The notes below the pieces were generated by a model, which was not told the DNA's origin, made no database searches, and saw only the letters and a list, made by a program, of their open reading frames with translations. Positions 1 to 8,120 of a stretch of 64,000 nt of DNA are shown in pieces. The stretch is from Parahaliea mediterranea. Its GTDB lineage: Bacteria > Pseudomonadota > Gammaproteobacteria > Pseudomonadales > Halieaceae. The DNA lies in the NCBI RefSeq assembly GCF_003402235.1, contig NZ_QEWO01000002.1, positions 62,001 to 126,000 on the forward strand, written 5' to 3'. Every line of letters begins with the position of its first letter. Position 1 is the first letter of the stretch. The position numbers and the translations under genes are program-made.

Positions 1-289
1 ATTCACCGTAGCCGAAATCCATGATCAGGTGCTTGATACCGGCCAGCGAGTGATAGATGAGGCCGACGAGCACCGCCCACAGCACCAGCTTGGCGACGGG
101 GCTGGTCAAGCACTCCTTCAGGGTGGCGAAGCTCTCGGGGCTCTTGAGGCTGGCATCCAATATATAAAGAAGCACGGCCATGCCGACAAAAAGGAATACG
201 CCAGAGGCGCGGTGGGTAATGGACGTCCATGCGGTTATGGGGAGCCGCATGGTACCAATGTCCAAGTTCACGGGACGTTTGTCATTCAC
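1..289 (-). CDS. sdhC: Succinate dehydrogenase cytochrome b556 subunit, 3' end beyond window
   Basis: Membrane anchor of succinate dehydrogenase (complex II), which binds haem b and quinone together with SdhD. The visible 96 residues carry the family's opening KRPVNLDIGTMRLPITA, a first membrane segment around residues 30-46, and the conserved histidine-containing tail SLAGIKHLIMDFG. I start it at a GTG (289-287), because this restores the KRPVNLDL-like N-terminus of the family; the nearby ATG at 285 reads into a stop. There is no strong ribosome binding site. The gene runs off the left edge, where sdhDAB would be expected. It is divergent from gltA. Confidence 0.9.
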   Translation of the reverse strand, partial: MNDKRPVNLDIGTMRLPITAWTSITHRASGVFLFVGMAVLLYILDASLKSPESFATLKECLTSPVAKLVLWAVLVGLIYHSLAGIKHLIMDFGYGE

Positions 290-394
290 AGTATGGGTAC
301 CATTGTTTTGACGCCAAAAATGGCGGTTACAGAGCCGACGGCAGCCGGGCGTTGCGCCCCCGCGAGAGGGGGCGGCCAAACCAAAACGCGCGAA

Positions 395-423
395 ATTATA
401 AGGAGTCGGGGCGACGATTACAA
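395..423 (-). promoter_or_regulatory. Candidate sigma70 promoter of sdhC
   Basis: Read on the minus strand, TTGTAA (423-418) and a perfect TATAAT (400-395) are separated by 17 bp. A start near 388 would leave a leader of about 100 nt before the GTG of sdhC. Confidence 0.6.
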
Positions 424-500
424 ACCTGTAATAAATAAGAGAAAGGACGCCGCCTGCCCGGCATGCGCCAAAAAATGGCTGCTGCGAACGTCGGCGAACA

Positions 501-520
501 TCGCCAATCCTGATTGGCGA
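501..520. promoter_or_regulatory. Perfect inverted repeat, possible operator
   Basis: TCGCCAATC and GATTGGCGA form 9-bp arms with a 2-bp centre. A 12-bp direct repeat, TCGGCGAACATC at 491-502 and TTGGCGAATATC at 514-525, overlaps it. The site lies about 48 bp upstream of the gltA -35 box and about 78 bp upstream of the sdhC -35 box. No regulator is assigned. Confidence 0.5.
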
Positions 521-567
521 ATATCACCGCAGTATCTATCGACATAGGGCCAAAACCCGCCTTTCAA

Positions 568-595
568 TTGACAAAAGCTGACGAAACTCTATAGT
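568..595 (+). promoter_or_regulatory. Candidate sigma70 promoter of gltA
   Basis: A perfect TTGACA (568-573) and TATAGT (590-595) are separated by 16 bp. Transcription would begin about 30 bp upstream of the gltA start codon. Confidence 0.65.
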
Positions 596-634
596 TGGGC
601 ACCCCACAGAAACACACCTCTAGCAGGACTTTTC

Positions 635-1924
635 ATGAGTGACAAAAAAGCGACATTGACCGTCGATGGCATCGACGAGGCCATTGATCTGCCGATTTAT
701 TCCGGCACCCTGGGGCCTGACGTGATAGACGTGGGCGGCCTCACCGGAAAAGGCATGTTCACCTACGACCCCGGTTTCGTTTCCACCGCCGCCTGTGAAT
801 CCCAGATCACCTACATCGACGGCGGTAAAGGCACCCTCCTCCACCGCGGCTACCCCATCGACCAGCTGGCCGAACAATCCGACTACCTCGAAACCTGTTA
901 CCTGCTGCTCTACGGAGAGCTGCCCTCCAAGGCTCAGTACGAAAAATTCGTCGGCACCGTTAAAAACCACACCATGGTGCACGAGCAGATCCGCACCTTC
1001 TTTAACGGCTTCCGCCGCGATGCCCACCCCATGGCCATCATGTGCGGCGTGGTGGGCGCACTGTCCGCCTTCTACCACGACTCCCTGAACATCTCCGACG
1101 AGCACCACCGCCAGGTGGCGGCCTTCCGCCTGATCGCCAAGATGCCTACCCTGGCCGCCATGAGCTACAAGTTCTCCATCGGCCAGCCCTTCATGTATCC
1201 CGACAACAGCATGGGCTACGCCGAGAACTTCCTGCACATGATGTTCGGCAACCCCTGCGAGCGCAGCAAGATCAGCCCCACCCTGGCCAAGGCCATGGAT
1301 CGCATCTTCCTGCTGCACGCCGACCACGAACAGAACGCCTCTACCTCGACCGTGCGCCTGGCCGGCTCCTCTGGCGCCAACCCCTTCGCCTGTATCGCCG
1401 CGGGCATTGCCGCCCTGTGGGGCCCGTCCCACGGCGGTGCCAACGAAGCGGTGCTGGAGATGCTGGAAGAAATCGGCGATGTCTCGCGCATCGATGAATT
1501 CGTGGCCCGCGCCAAGGACAAGAACGACCCCTTCCGCCTGATGGGCTTTGGCCACCGCGTGTACAAGAACTTCGACCCACGCGCCAAAGTGATGAAAGAA
1601 GCCGCCGACGAGGTGCTGGCGGAGCTGGGCATTGAGAACGACCCGCTGCTGGCCATCGCCAAAAAGCTGGAGCAGATCGCCCTGGAAGACGAGTACTTCA
1701 TCGAGAAGAAGCTCTACCCGAACGTGGACTTCTACTCCGGCATCATCCTCAAGGCCATCGGCATTCCCACCAGCATGTTCACAGTGATCTTTGCCGTGGG
1801 CCGTACCGTGGGCTGGATTGCCCACTGGCACGAAATGATCAGCGGCAGCTACCGCATCGGTCGCCCGCGCCAGCTGTACACCGGCCACCCGCAGCGCGAC
1901 TACGTGGCGCTGGACAAGCGTTGA
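635..1924 (+). CDS. gltA: Citrate synthase
   Basis: Condenses oxaloacetate and acetyl-CoA to citrate, the entry step of the TCA cycle. The 429-residue length and sequence match the NADH-sensitive hexameric type I enzyme of Gram-negative bacteria. Visible signatures are [15 protein letters not shown] (catalytic histidine), the [14 protein letters not shown] block (second catalytic histidine) and the C-terminal GRPRQLYTG motif. The ATG follows a short leader with an AGGA-like site. It is monocistronic: a promoter sits just upstream and a strong terminator just downstream. Divergent from sdhC, as in many gammaproteobacteria. Confidence 0.98.
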   Translation: MSDKKATLTVDGIDEAIDLPIYSGTLGPDVIDVGGLTGKGMFTYDPGFVSTAACESQITYIDGGKGTLLHRGYPIDQLAEQSDYLETCYLLLYGELPSKAQYEKFVGTVKNHTMVHEQIRTFFNGFRRDAHPMAIMCGVVGALSAFYHDSLNISDEHHRQVAAFRLIAKMPTLAAMSYKFSIGQPFMYPDNSMGYAENFLHMMFGNPCERSKISPTLAKAMDRIFLLHADHEQNASTSTVRLAGSSGANPFACIAAGIAALWGPSHGGANEAVLEMLEEIGDVSRIDEFVARAKDKNDPFRLMGFGHRVYKNFDPRAKVMKEAADEVLAELGIENDPLLAIAKKLEQIALEDEYFIEKKLYPNVDFYSGIILKAIGIPTSMFTVIFAVGRTVGWIAHWHEMISGSYRIGRPRQLYTGHPQRDYVALDKR

Positions 1925-1949
1925 TCGCCCGCTGACATCTGCCTGACGC

Positions 1950-1987
1950 AAAGGGCCAGCGCGAGAAATCCGCTGGCCCTTTTTTTG
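1950..1987 (+). terminator. Rho-independent terminator of gltA
   Basis: A stem of AGGGCCAGCG with CGCTGGCCCT closes a short loop (GAGAAATC region) and is followed by a run of seven or more T residues. It begins 26 bp after the gltA stop codon. Confidence 0.9.
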
Positions 1988-2007
1988 CGCCCGCCGCGGC
2001 GCTATTT

Positions 2008-2077
2008 TGTTGCGCGTCCGTCGTAGCAGCGCAATTCTGTTGTGCGCCCGACACGGTGCCATGCTGTTGTGCGCCCG
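2008..2077. repeat. Three degenerate direct repeats downstream of gltA
   Basis: The 13-bp core TGTTGYGCGYCCG occurs at 2008, 2038 and 2065, so the periods are 30 and 27 bp. The copies sit between two terminators, outside any convincing gene. The function is unknown. Confidence 0.6.
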
Positions 2078-2110
2078 ACGCAGCGCAGGTGCCCTGCCTG
2101 GCCCACAACG

Positions 2111-2145
2111 AAAAAAGCCGCCCCCACCAGGTGGGAGCGGCTTTT
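2111..2145 (-). terminator. Terminator of the can-sulP transcript
   Basis: A near-perfect stem (AAAAGCCGC..CCACC paired with GGTGGGAGCGGCTTTT) has a tiny AG loop and T/A runs on both sides. Read on the minus strand it ends in TTTTTT, so it closes the sulP operon. It could also act in the other direction. Confidence 0.85.
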
Positions 2146-2174
2146 GCCATCGGGTGAATACGCTGTCAGTCAGC

Positions 2175-3821
2175 TCAGGTGGCGGGCACCATCTTCACGT
2201 GCGGCGAGCGGTCGCCACCGAAGTCACCGGACAGGGAGTACCGCGCCGCCCTGAGGGCCTCCAGGCGGGTCTCGTAGTCCCCATTGCCGGGCACGCTGCC
2301 CATGAGCCCCACCAGCACCTCGCGCACCTCATCACTCATGCCCGCCAAAAACAGCGACTTGCCGCTGGCCTTGGCGTCGGTGGCAATGGTTTCGATGGCC
2401 AGGGCCGCCGACAGATCCAGGAAGGGCACGCTGGAGAAGTCCAGGATCATGATGCGGGTGCCGGGCTCACTGTGCTCGCGCACATGGTGGCCAAGGTCCG
2501 CCGCCGCGCCGAAGCTCAGCGGGCCGCCAAAGTCGAACAGCGACACCTGGCTGCGGATGGATGACAGCAGCTCTTTCTCCTCCGGTGAATCCAGGTGCTC
2601 CGGCAGGTTCTTCAGGCTTTCCACCTGGGTCTTGGCCACCTGGCGCACGAAGGCCAGGGCCGCCAGCACCACGCCGGCCCCGACTGCGGTGATCAGGTCG
2701 ACAAACACCGTCAGGCCCAGCACCAGCACCATCAGCGCCAAATCCCAGCGCGGGCCGCGGTGGGCGCGCTTGAGGTAGCTCCAGTCGATGATGTCCAGGC
2801 CAACCTTCACCAGAATACCGGCCAGCACCGCGTGGGGGATGTTGGCGGCCAGGGGGCCAAGGCCCAGCACCACTGCCAGCAGCACCAGGGCATGGGTCAT
2901 GCCCGACAGGTTGGTGCGCCCGCCGGTGCGAATGTTGACCACGGTGCGCATGGTGGCGCCGGCACCGGCGATACCGCCGATCAGGCCGGCGATGCCATTA
3001 CCAATACCCTGCCCGATCAGCTCCTTGTTGGAGTCATGGCGGGAGCGCGACATATTGTCCGCCACCAGGGAGGTCAGCAGGCTGTCGATGGCACCGAGAA
3101 TGGCCAGAATCACCGCAGCCTCCACCACCAAGAACAGACTGTCGCGGTCGAAGACCGGCATGTGCAGGCTGGGCAGACCGGTGGGGATGTTCCCTAACAC
3201 CGGCACTTTCAGGGCAAAAAAGGCAATCAGGGTGCCGGTGATCAGCGCCGCCAGCGGCGCCGGCAGGTACTTGCCCCACTTTGCCGGCCACAGGTAGCAC
3301 ATGGCCAGGGTGCCGATACCCAACGCCAGGGCGGCGAAGTTGATATCTGCCAGCGCCGTGGGCAGGTAGATCATGGCCTCAACCGGCTCACCGGGGGGCG
3401 CGTGGCCCATCAGGCGACCGAGTTGCAGAATAATAATGATGGCCCCGATCCCGGACATAAAGCCCGAAATCACCGGATAGGGCACCAATCGAATGTACTG
3501 CCCGATCCCCAGCACGCCGAACACAATTTGCAGGACACCGGCCAGCATCACCGCGGTGAAGACCAGCTCCACGCTGCCAGACAAGCTGGCAAACAGGCCC
3601 GCCAGCACCACCACCATGGGGCCGGTAGGGCCGGATATCTGGGAGGGTGTGCCGCCGAACAGGGCGGCGAAGAAACCGAGGGCAATGGCCCCGTACAGAC
3701 CGGCCATGGGGCCGACGCCCGAGGCCACGCCAAGGGCGATGGCCAGGGGCAGCGCAACCACGCCGGCGGTGACACCACCGGCGATATCGCCGCGCACGTT
3801 ACTGAAGTCGAGTTTGACCAT
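2175..3821 (-). CDS. SulP-family anion transporter with STAS domain
   Basis: Inner-membrane SLC26/SulP permease of 548 residues. The N-terminal two thirds are membrane segments starting with the family motif GGVTAGVVALPLAIALG, then SGPTGPMVVVLAGL, and a GIAGAGATMRTVVNIRTGG segment in the transport core. A cytoplasmic STAS domain follows at about residues 430-540 (phosphosite-like DFSSVPFLDLSAA). It starts one base after the stop of the carbonic anhydrase gene, so the two are translationally linked. SulP proteins next to carbonic anhydrases are thought to be bicarbonate:sodium symporters of the BicA type. The substrate here is therefore inferred as bicarbonate; sulfate remains possible. Confidence 0.9.
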   Translation of the reverse strand: MVKLDFSNVRGDIAGGVTAGVVALPLAIALGVASGVGPMAGLYGAIALGFFAALFGGTPSQISGPTGPMVVVLAGLFASLSGSVELVFTAVMLAGVLQIVFGVLGIGQYIRLVPYPVISGFMSGIGAIIIILQLGRLMGHAPPGEPVEAMIYLPTALADINFAALALGIGTLAMCYLWPAKWGKYLPAPLAALITGTLIAFFALKVPVLGNIPTGLPSLHMPVFDRDSLFLVVEAAVILAILGAIDSLLTSLVADNMSRSRHDSNKELIGQGIGNGIAGLIGGIAGAGATMRTVVNIRTGGRTNLSGMTHALVLLAVVLGLGPLAANIPHAVLAGILVKVGLDIIDWSYLKRAHRGPRWDLALMVLVLGLTVFVDLITAVGAGVVLAALAFVRQVAKTQVESLKNLPEHLDSPEEKELLSSIRSQVSLFDFGGPLSFGAAADLGHHVREHSEPGTRIMILDFSSVPFLDLSAALAIETIATDAKASGKSLFLAGMSDEVREVLVGLMGSVPGNGDYETRLEALRAARYSLSGDFGGDRSPHVKMVPAT

Positions 3822-3822
3822 A

Positions 3823-4470
3823 TCAGGCCTCCGCGGCGCCCAGTGCAGCCAGCTCGCCGTCCAGCAGCGGCTGCATGCTGCGGCTGGATTCGTCGTAGCT
3901 CAGCACCTCGCCGGTGCCGATGTTGTACACCCAGCCGTGCAGCTGGACCTTGCCGGTCGCCAACTTGGCGGCAACCGCCGGGTGGGTGCGCAGGTGCTGC
4001 AGCTGCAGGGCCACGTTCTCGGAGGTAACGCAGTCCAGGTGCTCGGCGCAAACCTCGCCCTTCTGCTCGCGCACCACTTCCACCGCCGCGCGACAGTGGC
4101 CCAGCCACTCCCGCACGTGGGGCAGCGAAGCGACTGATTCCGGGTTCAGGGCGCCCTTCATGGCGCCACAATCGGTGTGGCCACACACCACAATGTGACT
4201 GACACCCAGTACCGCCACGGCGTACTCGATGGAGGCGGTCATGCCGCCGGTGTCGTTGCTGTGGGGCGGCACCACGTTGCCGGCGTTGCGGCAGATGAAC
4301 AGCTCGCCCGGCTCGGTCTGGGTGATCAGGCTGGGGTCGATGCGCGAATCAGCGCAGGTAATGAACAACACTTCGGGTTGCTGGCCGTCGGCCAGTTCGC
4401 GAAAGCTCTCGGCTTTCTGCGGGTACACTTCGCGGCGGAACTTGGCGACACCGGATAGAACGTGATCCAT
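3823..4470 (-). CDS. can: Beta-class carbonic anhydrase
   Basis: Interconverts CO2 and bicarbonate in the cytoplasm. The 215-residue protein carries the full zinc site of the beta class: Cys39, His98 and Cys101 (CADSR at 39-43 and CGHTDCG at 96-102), with the Asp41/Arg43 catalytic dyad. It closely resembles E. coli Can (CynT2). The ATG has a good GGAGT site upstream. It is the first gene of a two-gene operon with the SulP transporter and is divergent from a LysR regulator, which probably controls it. Confidence 0.97.
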   Translation of the reverse strand: MDHVLSGVAKFRREVYPQKAESFRELADGQQPEVLFITCADSRIDPSLITQTEPGELFICRNAGNVVPPHSNDTGGMTASIEYAVAVLGVSHIVVCGHTDCGAMKGALNPESVASLPHVREWLGHCRAAVEVVREQKGEVCAEHLDCVTSENVALQLQHLRTHPAVAAKLATGKVQLHGWVYNIGTGEVLSYDESSRSMQPLLDGELAALGAAEA

Positions 4471-4522
4471 GGTTACTCCTTCACGGATGACTGTAGTGGG
4501 TTACGGAGGGTCAGAGCCGAAA

Positions 4523-4578
4523 AGTATCTTGATAATTCCATAGAAGTATCTGTATTTTGTTGATAGTCTAAAATTATC
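4523..4578. promoter_or_regulatory. LysR/OxyR-like operator region between can and the regulator
   Basis: An AT-rich island in an otherwise GC-rich region. It holds the dyad GATAG-N7-TTATC (4562-4578), which matches the ATAG-N7-CTAT spacing of OxyR half-sites except for one base, and a repeated AGTATCT at 4523 and 4546 (23 bp apart). It lies 20 bp upstream of the regulator's start codon and overlaps the likely can promoter. Confidence 0.5.
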
Positions 4579-4598
4579 AGCCGTCGACGGAGCCCCCC

Positions 4599-5549
4599 GT
4601 GGCACGCCCCAAAGAACCCACCCTGCGCCAGCTGGAATATTTCGAAAGCGTTGCCCGCCTGCTCAGCTATCGCGGCGCGGCGGAAGAACTGCAGATCAGC
4701 CAGCCCGCCCTCACCGCCCAGATCAGCACCCTGGAGGCCGGCCTGAAAGTGGCGCTGCTGGAGCGCTCCCGCAGCGGCACCCACCTCACCCCGGAGGGGC
4801 GCGAGCTGCTGCCCTATGCGCGGGATGTGCTGGCCACCATGCGCAACCTCAAGGAGCGGGCAGCAGTGGTCAGCGAGGGGCGCCAGACCACCTACCGGCT
4901 GGGCGTGCCACCCACCCTGGGGCCCTACCTGCTGCCCCACGTTCTGCCCGAGCTGCACAAGCGCCACCACAAGCTCAAGCTGTATGTGCGCGAACAGCCC
5001 CACCAGATTTTGCTGCAGGAGTTGCGCAGCGGCTCGCTGGACATTGCCATTCTGCCGCTGCCGGTGCGCGCCGACGACCTCATCATCGAGGGCCTGTTCA
5101 GCGAGCCCCTGCGCTACGTGGTGCCGGCGGACCACCGCCTGGCCGGCAACCCGGTGGTGCGCCCGCCCCAGTTGCGGGGCGAGCGGGTGCTGACGCTGGA
5201 AGCCCAGCACCACATTCACTCACTGGTGAAAAATGTCTGCGACCGCATTGGCGCGGTGATCGAGCGCGACTACGAAGGCACTAGCCTCGACACCCTACGC
5301 CAGATGGTGGTAATGGGCCTTGGCACCGCGTTTCTGCCGGCCCTGTACATCCATTCCGAAATGCACAAACCCGAAGCCCTCTACGTCAGCCAGCTGGAAG
5401 GCGTGCCCCTGGTGCGCGACCACGGCCTGGCGTGGCGCGCCGCGGCCCCCAGCCGCCACTTCTACCGGGAGCTTGCAGCGGACATCCGCGAGTTTGTGGA
5501 GCTGCGCTTGGGGGATGTCGTCAGCCTGGCCAATACCAGCCGCCGCTAG
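4599..5549 (+). CDS. OxyR-like LysR-family regulator without the peroxidatic cysteine
   Basis: LysR-type transcription factor of 316 residues: an N-terminal winged helix-turn-helix (about 8-66, with SQPALTAQISTLEAGL) and an effector-binding domain beginning near residue 98. PPTLGPYLLPHVLPELH and the GTSLDTLRQMVVMGLGTAFLPAL block are typical of OxyR. In the redox loop, LEAQHHIHSLVKNVC aligns without gaps to E. coli OxyR around Cys199-Cys208: Cys199 is His205 here, while Cys208 is kept as Cys214, the only cysteine in the protein. It is therefore unlikely to form the OxyR disulfide. The start is GTG with an ACGGAG site. Divergence from can-sulP suggests that it regulates CO2/bicarbonate handling; this is inference. 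Confidence 0.88.
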   Translation: MARPKEPTLRQLEYFESVARLLSYRGAAEELQISQPALTAQISTLEAGLKVALLERSRSGTHLTPEGRELLPYARDVLATMRNLKERAAVVSEGRQTTYRLGVPPTLGPYLLPHVLPELHKRHHKLKLYVREQPHQILLQELRSGSLDIAILPLPVRADDLIIEGLFSEPLRYVVPADHRLAGNPVVRPPQLRGERVLTLEAQHHIHSLVKNVCDRIGAVIERDYEGTSLDTLRQMVVMGLGTAFLPALYIHSEMHKPEALYVSQLEGVPLVRDHGLAWRAAAPSRHFYRELAADIREFVELRLGDVVSLANTSRR

Positions 5550-5657
5550 GCCGGTATTTTTGCCGCCAACACCCACGTAGGTGACGGATTCAGGGTACAC
5601 TAGCGCCCATTCAATGGCCCTGCCCGGGCCCGTCAATTTCGCTTCAGGAGTTCCCGC

Positions 5658-6779
5658 ATGACCGCCATCGTGATCAGCGGCACCGGCCTCTACACCCCGC
5701 CGGAGTCCATCAGCAACGCCGAGCTGGTGGCCGCCTTCAACACCTATGTCGACAACTACAACCAGGCCAACAGCGATGCCATCGAACGCGGCGAATTGCC
5801 CGCCCTGGGCCACTCCTCCGAGGAGTTCATCGTCAAGGCCTCCGGCATCAAGTCCCGCTATGTGGTGAACAAATCCGGCATTCTCGACCCCGAGCGCATG
5901 GCACCAGTGATTGCCGAGCGCAGTAACGAAGCGCCGTCTGTGCAGTGCGAAATGGCCGTGGCCGCCGCCCGCGAAGCCATGGCCCAGGCGGGCAAATCCG
6001 CCGCCGATATCGACGCGGTGATTGTCGCCGCCTCCAACATGCAGCGCCCCTACCCCGCCATGGCGGTGGAAATCCAGGCCGCCCTGGGTATCGCCGGTTA
6101 CGGCTTCGACATGAACGTGGCCTGCTCATCGGCCACCTTCGGCATCCAGCAGGCCAAGGACGCCATCGCCAACGGCAGCGCGCGCTGTGTACTGATGGTG
6201 AACCCGGAAATCTGCAGCGGCCACCTCAACTTCCGCGACCGCGACTCCCACTTCATTTTTGGCGATGTGTGCACCGCGGTGATCGTTGAGCGCGAAGACA
6301 GCGCCACCAGCGACGACTGCTACCGCATTCTGGACAGCAAGCTGCAGACCATGTTCTCCAACAACATCCGCAACAACTTCGGCTTTCTTAACCGGGGCGA
6401 CGAAAGCGGCATCGGCAAGGCCGACAAACTGTTCGTGCAGGAAGGTCGCAAGGTTTTCAAGGAAGTCTGCCCGGCAGTGGCCCGGCAGATGTCCGAGCAA
6501 CTTGAGCGGCTGGACATTCCCGCCACCCGCCTGCGCCGGCTGTGGCTACACCAGGCCAACCTGAGCATGAACCAGCTGATTGCCAGAAAGGTGCTGGGCC
6601 GGGAAGCCACCGACGACGAAGCACCCACCATTCTCGATGAATACGCCAATACCAGCTCCGCTGGCTCGGTGATTGCCTTTCACAAACACCGGGGCGACAT
6701 GGACAGCGGTGACCTGGGGGTGCTGTGCTCCTTCGGCGCCGGCTACAGCATCGGCAGTGTTGTACTGGAGAAGTGCTAG
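5658..6779 (+). CDS. 3-oxoacyl-ACP synthase III family protein (FabH-like)
   Basis: Thiolase-fold condensing enzyme of 373 residues, longer than E. coli FabH (317). The catalytic triad is intact: Cys156 in NVACSSATFG, His298 in LWLHQANLSMN, and Asn331 in EYANTSSAGSV. Length and sequence resemble the Pseudomonas PA3286-type enzyme, which condenses medium-chain acyl-CoA with malonyl-ACP and so feeds beta-oxidation products into fatty acid synthesis. The exact acyl substrate cannot be read from the sequence. The ATG has a CAGGAG site 8 bp upstream. It stands alone, convergent with hisC with only 14 bp between the stops and no clear terminator. Confidence 0.88.
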   Translation: MTAIVISGTGLYTPPESISNAELVAAFNTYVDNYNQANSDAIERGELPALGHSSEEFIVKASGIKSRYVVNKSGILDPERMAPVIAERSNEAPSVQCEMAVAAAREAMAQAGKSAADIDAVIVAASNMQRPYPAMAVEIQAALGIAGYGFDMNVACSSATFGIQQAKDAIANGSARCVLMVNPEICSGHLNFRDRDSHFIFGDVCTAVIVEREDSATSDDCYRILDSKLQTMFSNNIRNNFGFLNRGDESGIGKADKLFVQEGRKVFKEVCPAVARQMSEQLERLDIPATRLRRLWLHQANLSMNQLIARKVLGREATDDEAPTILDEYANTSSAGSVIAFHKHRGDMDSGDLGVLCSFGAGYSIGSVVLEKC

Positions 6780-6793
6780 GGCCTAGCGCACGG

Positions 6794-7849
6794 TCAGACC
6801 AGCGACTCCAGCGCCGCCACCAGACTTTCACAGTCCGCCCGACTGCCAATGCTGATACGCAGGAAGCGGTCGATGCGGGGCTTGGCGAAGTGCCGCACAA
6901 TAATCCCCTGCCCCCGCAACGCCTCGAACAGCTCCACGGCGTTGCGTTGTGGGTGGCTTGCAAACACAAAATTGGCCGCCGAGGGCAGGCATTCAAAGCC
7001 CAGCCGGGCAAGCTCACCGCACAGCCAGGCGCGGGTTTCGATCACCGCGGTACAGCCGGCCTGGAACCAGTCTTCGTCCTCAATCGACGCCACCGCCGCG
7101 CGCTGGGCAATGACATCCAGCGGGTAGGAGTTAAAGCAGTTCTTTACCCGGTTCAGGCCGTCGATCAACGCTGCATGGCCCAATGCGTAGCCGACCCGCA
7201 GGCCCGCCAGGGCCCGTGATTTCGACAATGTGTGCACCACCAGCAAGTTGTCGAATTCCGGAATCAGGCTGGCCGCCGACTCGCCGCCAAAATCGATATA
7301 GGCCTCGTCGATAACGACCACGCTGTCGCGATTGTTCTGCAACAGGCGGCGGATAGCCGCCAGCGGCAGCAGCACGCCGGTGGGCGCATTGGGGTTGGGC
7401 AGGATGATCCCGCCGTTGGGCTGGGCGTAATCGTCCACCTGGATGGTAAACCCGTCATCCAGCGGCACCTGCCGGTAGCGAATGCCGTACAGGTCTGCCC
7501 ACACAGTATAAAAACTGTAGGTGATATCCGGGAACAGCAGCGGCTGGGGATGCTTTAGCAGGCCCAGAAAGGCGTGAGCCAGCACTTCATCTGAGCCGTT
7601 GCCGACAAACACCTGTGACGGGTCGAGTTGAAAACGTGCGGCCAACGCCTGGCGCAGGGTGGTGGATTCCGGGTCGGGGTAGCGCCTCAACTGGTCGCCG
7701 CTGGTACTGCGAATGGCCTCCAGCACCCGGGGCGATGCCTCCCCCGGCGCCTCGTTGGTATTGAGCTTCACCAACCGCTGATGCCGGGGCTGTTCACCCG
7801 GCACATAGGGCACCAGCGTATGGGTAATCTCGCTCCAGAAACGGCTCAT
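6794..7849 (-). CDS. hisC: Histidinol-phosphate aminotransferase
   Basis: PLP-dependent transaminase of histidine biosynthesis (imidazole-acetol phosphate to histidinol phosphate). The protein of about 351 residues shows the family's N-terminal [10 protein letters not shown], the PNPNAPTG substrate loop, DEAYIDF, and the Schiff-base lysine in [17 protein letters not shown] start it at the ATG at 7849 because GGAGG lies 6 bp upstream; a TTG six bases earlier is poorly placed. It is away from any other his gene, so an additional role on related amino acids cannot be excluded. A tRNA gene lies upstream on the same strand. Confidence 0.93.
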   Translation of the reverse strand: MSRFWSEITHTLVPYVPGEQPRHQRLVKLNTNEAPGEASPRVLEAIRSTSGDQLRRYPDPESTTLRQALAARFQLDPSQVFVGNGSDEVLAHAFLGLLKHPQPLLFPDITYSFYTVWADLYGIRYRQVPLDDGFTIQVDDYAQPNGGIILPNPNAPTGVLLPLAAIRRLLQNNRDSVVVIDEAYIDFGGESAASLIPEFDNLLVVHTLSKSRALAGLRVGYALGHAALIDGLNRVKNCFNSYPLDVIAQRAAVASIEDEDWFQAGCTAVIETRAWLCGELARLGFECLPSAANFVFASHPQRNAVELFEALRGQGIIVRHFAKPRIDRFLRISIGSRADCESLVAALESLV

Positions 7850-7883
7850 GGCCAACCTCCGCTCGGCAGGTTATCTCAGAGAC

Positions 7884-7913
7884 AAAAAAGCCCGGTGCGA
7901 TACCGGGCTTTTT
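7884..7913 (-). terminator. Terminator of the tRNA-Glu transcript
   Basis: AAAAAGCCCGGT and ACCGGGCTTTTT pair around a 5-nt loop. Read on the minus strand it lies 25 bp past the 3' end of the tRNA and upstream of hisC, so it separates the two transcripts. Confidence 0.85.
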
Positions 7914-7937
7914 CGCCGCGCTCACGGCGCGGATATA

Positions 7938-8013
7938 TGGCGTCCCCTAGGGGGTTCGAACCCCTGTTCCCGCCGTGAAAGGGCGGTGTCCTAGACCACT
8001 AGACGAAGGGGAC
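7938..8013 (-). tRNA. tRNA-Glu (anticodon TTC)
   Basis: The minus strand folds into a 76-nt cloverleaf. The acceptor stem GTCCCCT pairs with AGGGGAC, the anticodon loop is CTTTCAC with TTC at 7979-7977, and the T arm contains GGTTCGAAC. The discriminator is G, and the 3' CCA is encoded (7940-7938). Confidence 0.97.
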
Positions 8014-8060
8014 GCAGCACTTTGCCAGGCGCATTCGATGCGCCGGTAAAGAAGCGCGCT

Positions 8061-8088
8061 ATTGTACTCAGCGCGGCGCGTATTGCAA
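8061..8088 (-). promoter_or_regulatory. Promoter of tRNA-Glu
   Basis: On the minus strand TTGCAA (8088-8083) and TACAAT (8066-8061) are 16 bp apart, followed by a GC-rich discriminator of the kind seen in stringently controlled stable-RNA promoters. The tRNA begins about 40 nt downstream. Confidence 0.7.
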
Positions 8089-8120
8089 GCGGACGGCCGC
8101 AAGATAGTAGCGGCGCAGAC

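Larger units (their letters stand above)
290..634. other. Divergent sdhC/gltA intergenic region
   Basis: This 345-bp stretch has no gene. It holds a sigma70-like promoter pointing towards sdhC (395-423), one pointing towards gltA (568-595), and between them a perfect 20-bp inverted repeat (501-520) flanked by a 12-bp direct repeat. The layout suggests joint control of the two TCA-cycle transcripts. Confidence 0.7.

Noticed and set aside
620-2062. Open frame of 480 codons opposite gltA
   Set aside because: Antisense to citrate synthase; it also runs through the terminator.
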